In this document: one piece after another, positions 51,035 through 57,920 of the stretch
How positions within the stretch are numbered: position 1 is the stretch's first letter
Layout of the letters: the number at the start of each line of letters is the position of its first letter
Source: Chloroflexota bacterium
GTDB taxonomy: Bacteria; Chloroflexota; Anaerolineae; Aggregatilineales; Phototrophicaceae
Reading direction: 5' to 3'
DNA: 57,920 nucleotides
Assembly: GCA_028875185.1 (NCBI GenBank)
Contig: JAPPFH010000133.1
Location: 1 to 57,920, forward strand
Program-made: the position numbers and the translations under genes
The notes under the pieces: generated by a model
Told to the model about the DNA's origin: nothing
Seen by the model: only the letters and a program-made list of their open reading frames with translations
The model's database searches: none

Positions 51035-52720
51035 CTATGATCTGCCGCGACCATAGAGCGGAAGAAAGCGCGCCGGCGGGCTGATGCCGAGGACGGTGTC
51101 ATTGTGCCAGTCGATTTCGCAGCGCTCCCCGCCGACCACTTCTGTGATCTTTTCCCGACGCGATGGCAGCCAAACTTTCACGACTGAATCCGGCGCCAGC
51201 GTTGACAGGCTGATGTAGCCGTCTATTACAACGTCTTCGGCGGACGACTGCGCCATGTCGTTGATCTGAATGGAGACGGCGGCTGGCGACGCCCAGGATG
51301 GGACGCGCAACTGCAAAGACGCCGCTTGGTGAAGGCGCAGGGTGATCGGATCGGGACCGGGCGGCGGGCAGGTCAAGGCATAGGCGTCTGTTGATTTGGA
51401 ATAGAGCAGATCAATGCGGACCGTATTATTGCGCACATCGGCTATCGCCTCCCAAGCCTCGCAGATAGCTTGCAGCGCGCCGCCTACTAGGTCGGCATTG
51501 ACCTGGTAGGCTTCTTCCGGATACGAGATAAGGTCGCTGATCCCCCCAAAGCAGAAGCCGCCGCGCGCGCGCCTCGCTACGTCGCCGTAGCGCGTCTCGT
51601 CATCATCCTCGCGCCCGTCAGCTTCCCGAACCCATGCTGTGTCGACGACTTGTGATGCCAAGAGATGATTGCGCAGCATGATATCGGCATCTTCGAAATA
51701 ACCCGGGAAGCCAGCCTGCCCGAGAAGCAGCGCCGCTTCGATGAGGTCGCCGGTATTATTGGCTTCACCACGGTTGATGTCGAAGCCGGCGTATCCCGCC
51801 GCCCGCAATGGCTCCGCGAGCCAGGGCGCCCAACGAAACTCTTTCACCCAGCCGTAACTGCTGCGGAAGGGGCGCATGCCAACATCATAAGCGCGGCGCG
51901 CGCCTGCTACAATCGATTCATCGCCAACCAGGATACCGTAATCGATAAGACCTGTGATTGTGCCGGTAATGGAATGCATGTGCGTTCCGGCGGCTTCCGC
52001 GATCGTTCCATCGGCGTCAAAGGCGAATTCGAGATTATCGGCGGCGAAACGGCTCGCCAACTCCAGCGCGATATCATCGGCGGAGAGCCGATAATACTGA
52101 ACCAGGGGGCGAATGAGCCGGCCCGTAGTCGCCGGCGGCGGCGCCAAGGTGCCGTTGAAGGCCTTCGTCCAGCCTTCTCGACCGAGACTCTCGCCGGGGA
52201 AGCGAGCGCCGTCTCCAACTGCCTCGTGGATTGAGCGGCACAAGCGGCGCAGCGCCCGCTCCGCCTGCCCGTCGCCTCGCCAATTCCAGAGCGCGAGCAA
52301 ACCAAGCGCCACTTCGCGACAGTTGTGCATCGCGGCGACATCCGGCTGCCAGGGTGTGGCGCTGTTCCAGGGCAAACCAGACGGGTGACGCTCGAGGCTG
52401 TCGTAAAGCTGCTGTGCAAGCGCGTCATAGATTCCGGTTTCGTCAGGCAATTCAATGATCCGCGAACAGCGGCCGAGCGCATCCATAAAGCGACCGGCAA
52501 CATGGGGAGAGTCGAAAGGTCCGTGCCGCATGCATGCCGGCTCTTGGATGAGTTCGTAATGGAAGAATGGCAAATAGCCCTGGCGCTCATCAAGATTGTT
52601 GATAATGAATTCAAAGCCCAAGGCCAGATGACGCTTTAGATCAACTTCCCGGCTTCGGTCATACACAGCGTTTCGCCGCTCCCGATTGCTGTCTTTCGCT
52701 AGAGCCTTCCCGCCGCCCAT
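51035..52720 (-). CDS. GH127/DUF1680-like six-hairpin protein
   Basis: A 561-residue cytoplasmic protein with an (alpha/alpha)6-type region (about 30-400) and a C-terminal beta-sandwich. Segments such as THMHSITGTITGLIDYGILVGDE, EANNTGDLIEAALLLG and GFCFGGISDLISYPEEAYQVNADL resemble beta-L-arabinofuranosidase family members. The Cys pair of characterised GH127 enzymes is reduced to a single GFCFGG Cys, so catalysis by the known mechanism is uncertain. ATG 52720 overlaps the thuA-like gene by 22 bases; GTG 52666, preceded by GGGAGC, is an alternative start. Confidence 0.6.
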   Translation of the reverse strand: MGGGKALAKDSNRERRNAVYDRSREVDLKRHLALGFEFIINNLDERQGYLPFFHYELIQEPACMRHGPFDSPHVAGRFMDALGRCSRIIELPDETGIYDALAQQLYDSLERHPSGLPWNSATPWQPDVAAMHNCREVALGLLALWNWRGDGQAERALRRLCRSIHEAVGDGARFPGESLGREGWTKAFNGTLAPPPATTGRLIRPLVQYYRLSADDIALELASRFAADNLEFAFDADGTIAEAAGTHMHSITGTITGLIDYGILVGDESIVAGARRAYDVGMRPFRSSYGWVKEFRWAPWLAEPLRAAGYAGFDINRGEANNTGDLIEAALLLGQAGFPGYFEDADIMLRNHLLASQVVDTAWVREADGREDDDETRYGDVARRARGGFCFGGISDLISYPEEAYQVNADLVGGALQAICEAWEAIADVRNNTVRIDLLYSKSTDAYALTCPPPGPDPITLRLHQAASLQLRVPSWASPAAVSIQINDMAQSSAEDVVIDGYISLSTLAPDSVVKVWLPSRREKITEVVGGERCEIDWHNDTVLGISPPARFLPLYGRGRS

Positions 52721-53367
52721 TGGATGCCGCGGCTGATGACGCGGCGGAAATTCGGATTCTCATACGCATTGTGGTCGTGCCCGGACTGGAAGCAGAAGAC
52801 GCGCGCATGCTTGTAGCGCCGCGTCCAAGCGATGCTGCGCATGCTTTTGGGATCCTCAGTGATCAGGAGGATTTCGCTGTCGCCGTCCGGCTCTCCCACG
52901 ATGTAAGTTTCGTCCTGCATCGTCCAGTCGTTCAGCCCTTCAGTGATTGGATGATTCCGATTAGCGACCTGGATGCTGAGGTTGATGTCCATGTGTACGC
53001 GCCAACTGGGCGCCTGTAAGCCGACCAAGCGCGCCCAAGGCGGCCAATCCGGATAAGCCAATAGCGCATGGTGCAAAATGAAAATGCCTTGCTCGCTGTC
53101 GCCCAGGGTATCCAGCGCCGCCTTTGACGCTTCGTCGGCCGGGCTGCCCGAGCTGCCGGGCGTCTCCTGATGAAAATTGAAGAACAGCAGCACATCATAT
53201 TCGGCGCGCCGCTCGCCAATATCGGCGGCGAAATCTTCCATGTGCTGCGGATAAAAGTCGATTTCAGTCAAGCTGCGGAAGGCGGCATGAAACGCGGGCA
53301 CATCAAAAGGATGCTTGCCGGTGATCACGGCGGTCTTAATCTTTCCCTCTGTGGAACCCATGCTCAT
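52699..53367 (-). CDS. ThuA-like domain protein
   Basis: A 222-residue ThuA (trehalose utilisation) family protein with a glutamine-amidotransferase-like fold: AVITGKHPFDVPAFHAAFRS, YDVLLFFNFHQE, GIFILHHALLAYPDWP, NHPITEGLNDWTMQDETY and VFCFQSGHDHNAYENPNFRRVI. Family members are found with Gfo/Idh/MocA dehydrogenases in disaccharide metabolism. ATG 53367 overlaps the upstream stop (TGATG) and is preceded by GAGGGAGG. Confidence 0.88.
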   Translation of the reverse strand: MSMGSTEGKIKTAVITGKHPFDVPAFHAAFRSLTEIDFYPQHMEDFAADIGERRAEYDVLLFFNFHQETPGSSGSPADEASKAALDTLGDSEQGIFILHHALLAYPDWPPWARLVGLQAPSWRVHMDINLSIQVANRNHPITEGLNDWTMQDETYIVGEPDGDSEILLITEDPKSMRSIAWTRRYKHARVFCFQSGHDHNAYENPNFRRVISRGIQWAAGRL

Positions 53368-54437
53368 CAACCCTCCCTCGCTTGATTCAATAATTCCTGG
53401 ACCTTGACTGGCTGTCCCGTGCGGCTGCTTTCGATGACGGCGAAGATCAGGGCGGCCGACTGCAAATTGTCCTCAATGTTCGTCTCCATCGTTTCGCCGC
53501 CATCCAGCCACTGCGCGAATTGTTCAACAAGCCGGCTGTTTTTCCACTTGCGCCCTGGCAACAGCGGCAGCGGCTCGCCTTCGCCTTCCAACTTAGTCAC
53601 TCGCTGCCTCGACGGATCATAAGGAAAGCGCTCCAGGCGGCGCGCATTTAGCACCAGCGTGCCTAATTCACATTCGGCCCGAATCGTCTCTTGCTCCCAG
53701 TATTTCAATCCGACAGCGTTTGTGCAAGCGCCCTCGAAGAATGCGCGGCGCCCGTTCTCAAATCGCATCATAACCAGAGCCTGCGAATCACCGGCGTATT
53801 CGCCCCAGGGCGGGTTCCATGATTGGGCGTAAATCGTATCACAGTGGGCGCCTGCCAGGTCGGCGAGCATATCGAGCTGATGCACCGCCCCCTCGATCAT
53901 CAAGGGATGAGGGATCTCGTGCCGAAAATCGCCCCAGCTGCCCCGCTGCCGCAGATCACAGGTGAGATGACAGACGAGATAATCGAGCGCGCCGTAACGC
54001 CCTGAGCGCAATTCCTCGCGGAAGCTCGTCTTGTCCTGGTCGAAGCGGTGGCTCATCGTCACGCCCATCTTCGCGCCCGCCCGCTTGACTTTGTCCGCGA
54101 TACGCACTGACGCGGCCAAGGTATCGGCGATTGGCTTTTCCGAAAGGATGTGCAGGCCATGCGCCAAAGCGAGGTCAACGACCTCTTCATGGCGCGCCGG
54201 CGGTACAACGATCGTGCAGAAATCAGCCTCGTTCTCCGCCATCGCCTTGCCCGCGTCTGTATAGCATTGCTCGGGCGTCAAACCCAGCGTATTCCGCGCC
54301 ACGGACAGCGCCGCGGGGTTGATATCGACAGCGGCGACCACTTCGATCAGCCCGTCAGCGATATTCGGCGGCAGCGCGACTTCGCACCAATGGCGACCCA
54401 TCCCGCCCAAGCCTATATGAATCATTCGGTATGTCAT
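53367..54437 (-). CDS. Gfo/Idh/MocA family dehydrogenase
   Basis: A 356-residue NAD(P)-dependent sugar dehydrogenase. The Rossmann motif IHIGLGGMGRHW is near residues 6-17, SEKPIADT carries the family EKP Lys (about 100), and the C-terminal sheet region includes IEGAVHQLDMLADLAG with the HQ catalytic-type His. It would oxidise or epimerise a sugar brought in by the upstream importer. Overlaps the ThuA-like start by one base. Confidence 0.93.
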   Translation of the reverse strand: MTYRMIHIGLGGMGRHWCEVALPPNIADGLIEVVAAVDINPAALSVARNTLGLTPEQCYTDAGKAMAENEADFCTIVVPPARHEEVVDLALAHGLHILSEKPIADTLAASVRIADKVKRAGAKMGVTMSHRFDQDKTSFREELRSGRYGALDYLVCHLTCDLRQRGSWGDFRHEIPHPLMIEGAVHQLDMLADLAGAHCDTIYAQSWNPPWGEYAGDSQALVMMRFENGRRAFFEGACTNAVGLKYWEQETIRAECELGTLVLNARRLERFPYDPSRQRVTKLEGEGEPLPLLPGRKWKNSRLVEQFAQWLDGGETMETNIEDNLQSAALIFAVIESSRTGQPVKVQELLNQAREG

Positions 54438-54473
54438 TGGTGATTGCGCCTCCGCATTCGTGGTTCGCCAGGT

Positions 54474-55304
54474 TTACCCCCGCAAGCCGCCAACCGTCAG
54501 GCCCGCAATGAAGCGCCGCATGAGTAGTAGATAGACAATAATCATCGGCCCGGTCGATATAATCGACGCGGCGAACATTGTAACGTGATCCTGGCGGAAA
54601 CCGGCCGGCTTGAGCGTGGTGATGGCGTAGGCGATCGTGTACTTGTCTGGCGCCTGGAGGAACACAGCCGGCAGCAAGAGATCGTTCCAACTCCAAAGGA
54701 AGGCGAAGATGAGCACGGTGAGCACACCGGAGCGCGCCAATGGTACCATGATATGACGGAAGACCCCAAATTCACTGGCGCCTTCGACTCTTCCGGCGTC
54801 GCCGAGTTCTTCCGGCAGCGTTAGAAAAAACGAGCGCATCAGCAGCGTTGGAACTGGCAGGAAGGTCGCTGTTGTCGTCAGAATCACCGCCGTGCGCGAA
54901 TTGGCCAAGCCCAGGTGGCGCACGACGCGCGTCAGGGGCTCGAGGTAAGAGAAGACCGGCGTCACAATCGCCATCATAATCAGCAATAGAAGCAAGCGCC
55001 GGCCGGGAAAATCCAGCCGCGCAACCGCATAACCCAGCATCGTCGCCAACAAGCCTATCAACACGGTGACCGACCCCGATACAGCGAGGCTGTTATAGAC
55101 AAAGGCGCTGAAATTGGCGCCCGTCCAGGCGTGGGTGTAATTCTCGACATGGAGCCGGTCCGGCAGCGCCAGCGAATCCATCGTGATTTGCGTGTTGGTC
55201 GAGAAGCTCGCCATCAAGACCCAAGCCGAGGGAAATACAAAGGGCAGCGCCAGTAATGTGACCAGGGCGTAAAGGGCGTAGCGCGTCAGGTTTGTGGGCA
55301 GCAT
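54474..55304 (-). CDS. Sugar ABC permease (MalG type), minus-strand operon
   Basis: A 276-residue permease, six helices, EAA loop GDAGRVEGASEFGVFRHIMVPL (first EA changed to GD), C terminus RFIAGLTVGGLRG. It is only distantly similar to the MalG-type genes of the 40-47 kb cassettes. Starts 12 bases after the preceding permease stop. Confidence 0.9.
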   Translation of the reverse strand: MLPTNLTRYALYALVTLLALPFVFPSAWVLMASFSTNTQITMDSLALPDRLHVENYTHAWTGANFSAFVYNSLAVSGSVTVLIGLLATMLGYAVARLDFPGRRLLLLLIMMAIVTPVFSYLEPLTRVVRHLGLANSRTAVILTTTATFLPVPTLLMRSFFLTLPEELGDAGRVEGASEFGVFRHIMVPLARSGVLTVLIFAFLWSWNDLLLPAVFLQAPDKYTIAYAITTLKPAGFRQDHVTMFAASIISTGPMIIVYLLLMRRFIAGLTVGGLRG

Positions 55305-55316
55305 GCGCTTGCTCGC

Positions 55317-56273
55317 TCAGTCCTTTGGCGCCGTGCGCTCTCTGAACCACAGAAAAGCGGACACGATCCCAATAACCAGCAGCAATAGTATGACGCCGAG
55401 CGCGGCTGCCTCGCTGGCGTTATAGCCCATTCGCGCCTTCTTGAAGATGAGCGTGGGCAAGATTTCCGTCGAGTAATAGGGACCGCCCAAGCCCGGCGTC
55501 GTCAATGGGAAGACGACGGCGAAAGGCGTCAAGCCAACGATCAGCATGATCGTCATGACGAAGGTGGCGACATCGCGAACACTGGGAATGGTGATATAGC
55601 GGAAGACTTGAATTTCCGATGCGCCGTCGACTTTGGCGGCGTCATAAAGAGAACGATCGATCTGTTGAATGGCGGCGGTGAAGACGATGTAGCAGAAGGC
55701 GGTCTCATGCCATACGAACACGCCCATCGCCGCGTAAATCGCGATCTTGCCATCGCCCAGCCACTGCGGTTTGACATCGGTGAAACCCAAGGCGTGGATC
55801 ACCTGGTTAATCATGCCATAGCTGGGATCGTAAACGCGGGTGAAGAGCGCGGCCGCCACCGCCATCGAAAAGAAATAGGGAACGAAGAAGGCGAAACGAA
55901 ACAGAGGCTTCGGCCGCAGGTTGGTATCTTCCACCAGCGCGGCGGCGACCAAGCCGATAATCGTTGGCACCAATAGCCCGACCACGCCCCATAAGAGGCT
56001 GTTCTTGATCGCCTGCGAGAACGGATAATTATCGGTCGCCCGCGCGAAGGTCTTGAAGCCGACGAAGCCGCCCATATCCGGGCTGATGCCGTCCCATTTA
56101 TAAAAGCTCAGCCCGATCGTCTGCAAGGCAGGATAGAAGACGAAGATGCTGAGCATGATAATGGCGGGTGTTGCCAGCAGAGCCGCCAACAGCCACTGCT
56201 CCCGCGTTCTTGATGAGGCGGATCGCCAGGCGTCGAGCGGATGCGGGAACAGCTTTGAAGCAAGGGCGAACAT
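55317..56273 (-). CDS. Sugar ABC permease (MalF type), minus-strand operon
   Basis: A 318-residue permease, six helices, EAA loop YDAAKVDGASEIQVFRYITIPSV. The frame stays open to a TTG at 56348, but ATG 56273 (MFALASKLFPHPLD) has GAAGG upstream and gives a normal short N terminus. The C terminus ends FLWFRERTAPKD. Confidence 0.88.
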   Translation of the reverse strand: MFALASKLFPHPLDAWRSASSRTREQWLLAALLATPAIIMLSIFVFYPALQTIGLSFYKWDGISPDMGGFVGFKTFARATDNYPFSQAIKNSLLWGVVGLLVPTIIGLVAAALVEDTNLRPKPLFRFAFFVPYFFSMAVAAALFTRVYDPSYGMINQVIHALGFTDVKPQWLGDGKIAIYAAMGVFVWHETAFCYIVFTAAIQQIDRSLYDAAKVDGASEIQVFRYITIPSVRDVATFVMTIMLIVGLTPFAVVFPLTTPGLGGPYYSTEILPTLIFKKARMGYNASEAAALGVILLLLVIGIVSAFLWFRERTAPKD

Positions 56274-56357
56274 CTGCGCCTTCAAAATCTTGTATGCCGG
56301 GCAAAAGGACTGATCCCAACCCAGCCAACGCGGGCTGAGCTCAGTCAATCGCTGGCG

Positions 56358-57668
56358 CTAGAGCAGATCGCTGCGATCCTCTGGCACCTGCCCGTCTTCA
56401 ATGTCGCGTTCCCAGGCGTCCTGGACTTGCTGCGCCCATTGCGCGGGTGTGATGCTGCCAGCCAGGATGCCGCCCAAGCCCTGCTGGTAGGCATCTTGCG
56501 AGTTCTGTGGCAGCCAGCCAAAGATCAATAGCGACGACTCTTCGCCGGTGATAATCGGCAGGCGTTGAATCTGAGGGATCGCCAACTCGCCGAATGCTTT
56601 CGTCGCCAGGAGGTTCCCCCGTTCGAGCAGGATCTTGGCGCCCGTGCCCTTGACGCAGAAATCGAGGAAGAGCGCGGCCGCGTCCGGGTCTTGCGCCGCC
56701 GCCGGGATGACCATCGCTTCGGTCTCGCCTGTACACCAAATCGGTCCGCCGCCGGGACCGGGCATCGTCAGCATATCCCAGTCGTCATCAAACTGTCGCT
56801 GCATCTCGGAATAGAACCAGGTGCCGGTCACGTTTAGAGCGGCCGCCCCCGAGATGAAGCGCTCGTTGCCATCATCCTGCGTGATCGACAGCACATCGGG
56901 GTCGAGCAAGCCGGCATTGTAGATGTCCAGGATCGCTTGCGCCGCTTCGACGCTCGGCGCGTCGGTGAATTTGCCATCGCCGAAGATAACATCGGTTATG
57001 CTACCGGGACCGCTAAGCCCGCCGATGCTGGCCCAAAACTGATAATGAATCATCTGAATCTGGCTGAAGCCTCGGTGGCCGTTGGTCAGCGGAATCAAAC
57101 CGGCCGCCTTGAATTTCTCCAGCATGGCGATGAATTCTTCCCAGGACTGCGGCTCGCCGACATCAAAACTCTCCAGCACAGATTTGCGGTAGGACGCGCC
57201 ACAGATCTCATAGTAGAGCGGCAATGTCCAGAGCTGGCCGCCGCGCGACGATCGCCGCAGCGCCGCCGCCAGCACCCATTCGTCCCATTCGTACAAATCG
57301 CGATAGCCGTCAAGGGGCTGGATCAAGCCGGCTTTGAGCACTGGATCAAGCTTGAGGAACTTCGGATTCTCATTCGAGATGAGGTCAACAGCGCCCGCTT
57401 CCATCGCGATGCGCTGCCAGTCGACGCCGACTACCGCCGCTTCGACCTGGCTGAACTCAACTGTGATTTCCGGATGTTCCGCGATGAAAGCGTCTACAAC
57501 CGCCACAAAATCCGTACCGGGTCCACTCTCGATTTGAAAGCGGAAAGTGCCGGATTCGGGAACCGATTGGGCGAAGGCTGCATTGGATCCGAGGGCGGAG
57601 CCGACGGCGCCAAGGCCGATGGTCTTCAGCATTTCACGGCGTGAGATGCCCTTGCTAGAGGTATTCAT
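56358..57668 (-). CDS. Tat-exported sugar ABC substrate-binding protein
   Basis: A 436-residue solute-binding protein, first gene of the minus-strand operon. The N terminus has a twin-arginine motif SRREMLK (residues 9-15) and a hydrophobic stretch ending NAAFAQS, indicating folded export. The mature part has carbohydrate-binder features (DAFIAEHPEITVEFSQVE, LWTLPLYYEICGASYRKSVLE, CVKGTGAKILLE). ATG 57668 has AAGGGAGA seven bases upstream; the TTG at 57674 is less likely. No lipobox. Confidence 0.9.
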   Translation of the reverse strand: MNTSSKGISRREMLKTIGLGAVGSALGSNAAFAQSVPESGTFRFQIESGPGTDFVAVVDAFIAEHPEITVEFSQVEAAVVGVDWQRIAMEAGAVDLISNENPKFLKLDPVLKAGLIQPLDGYRDLYEWDEWVLAAALRRSSRGGQLWTLPLYYEICGASYRKSVLESFDVGEPQSWEEFIAMLEKFKAAGLIPLTNGHRGFSQIQMIHYQFWASIGGLSGPGSITDVIFGDGKFTDAPSVEAAQAILDIYNAGLLDPDVLSITQDDGNERFISGAAALNVTGTWFYSEMQRQFDDDWDMLTMPGPGGGPIWCTGETEAMVIPAAAQDPDAAALFLDFCVKGTGAKILLERGNLLATKAFGELAIPQIQRLPIITGEESSLLIFGWLPQNSQDAYQQGLGGILAGSITPAQWAQQVQDAWERDIEDGQVPEDRSDLL

Positions 57669-57752
57669 TCGCAATCTCCCTTAAGAATTATGTTTCAGCC
57701 CCTATTTCAGAGGCATAAGAACGGCAATTGTCTATGGAATAATTGAGAGGCG

Positions 57753-57781
57753 ACTCTAACATATACCGAGCGCGCTGTCAA
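57753..57781 (-). promoter_or_regulatory. Probable promoter of the minus-strand operon
   Basis: Perfect TTGACA (57781-57776) and TAGAGT (57758-57753) with 17-base spacing, about 85 bases before ATG 57668. The -10 is imperfect. Confidence 0.5.
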
Positions 57782-57796
57782 AACAGCCGCTGTCTC

Positions 57797-57920
57797 CGGA
57801 GTGGTGAATTATTGATAGCGCAAAAACCCCCATCCCCGAAGGTCTATGTCTACGTGACCCGGCCCCTTGCCGTAGTGCAGTGTCTACGCGCACCCCACAA
57901 GGAGGGAAGGGGAGTCTTTC
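57797..57920 (+). mobile_element. Element A, copy 3, cut by the window edge
   Basis: Begins CGGAGTGGTGAATT and continues through the copy 2-type interior (GAAGGTCTATGTCTACGTGA, then GTAGTGCAGTGTCTACGCGC) to the window end. The left end lies 16 bases upstream of the operon's TTGACA. Its right end and target duplication are outside the window. Confidence 0.8.

Overview
The window looks like a chromosomal segment of a heterotrophic bacterium, most likely a member of the Chloroflexota (Anaerolineae-like). This is inference from GC content in the high fifties, GTG and TTG starts with good ribosome binding sites, several carbohydrate ABC importers without their own ATPase, phytanoyl-CoA dioxygenase-like genes beside importers, a UPF0261/TIM-barrel pair, and intergenic spaces full of short palindromes and small non-autonomous elements. 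No rRNA, phage, CRISPR array or transposase gene is visible. One tRNA gene (Leu, UAA) is present.

Layout. 1-0.35 kb: the 5' end of an unrecognised, AT-richer gene cut by the window edge. 0.4-31 kb: mostly housekeeping and scattered catabolic genes: RecD2 helicase, a class III aminotransferase, a secreted glycosidase-like protein, a pair of membrane-anchored proteins, tRNA-Leu, a three-repeat beta-helix surface protein, an ABC exporter, a lipoprotein nuclease, peptide deformylase, DinB-like protein, GH32, SbcD nuclease with a small partner, a GT2 glycosyltransferase operon with a MOSC protein, GH51 arabinofuranosidase, class I aldolase, an orphan binding protein, Maf, two tandem Bax-inhibitor-1 proteins, an MFS transporter and an M20-type amidohydrolase. 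31-40 kb: a molybdopterin oxidoreductase, PhyH copy 1 and a six-gene operon joining a PotABCD-type importer to a nucleoside phosphorylase and adenine deaminase, which reads as a nucleoside or purine uptake and salvage unit. 40-47.5 kb: two near-identical binding protein-permease-permease cassettes with PhyH copy 2 between them, followed by the relic of another permease. 47.9-57.7 kb: a nine-gene minus-strand operon that begins with a Tat-type binding protein and two permeases and continues with a Gfo/Idh/MocA dehydrogenase, ThuA, a GH127-like protein, an M19 homologue lacking metal ligands, a PEP-hydrolase-like TIM barrel and UPF0261.

The intergenic DNA is the most unusual part. Three layers of repeats are visible: (1) a 26-bp palindrome family (called C here) with a fixed frame GTAGGGGCG...CGCCCG and an inner palindrome that changes between copies while staying self-complementary; (2) an element of about 90-170 bp (B) that contains one C palindrome and ends in AGGACAG-type ends; (3) a 223-bp element (A) with 15-bp inverted ends and 7-8-bp target duplications. 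At 32.1-32.5 kb a B copy has inserted into an A copy, each with its own target duplication. In both duplicated importer cassettes a pair of C palindromes lies between the binding protein and permease genes, and that noncoding spacer is more conserved between cassettes than the genes around it.

Starts given below were chosen from ribosome binding sites and from family alignment by eye. All family assignments come from reading motifs; no database search was run.
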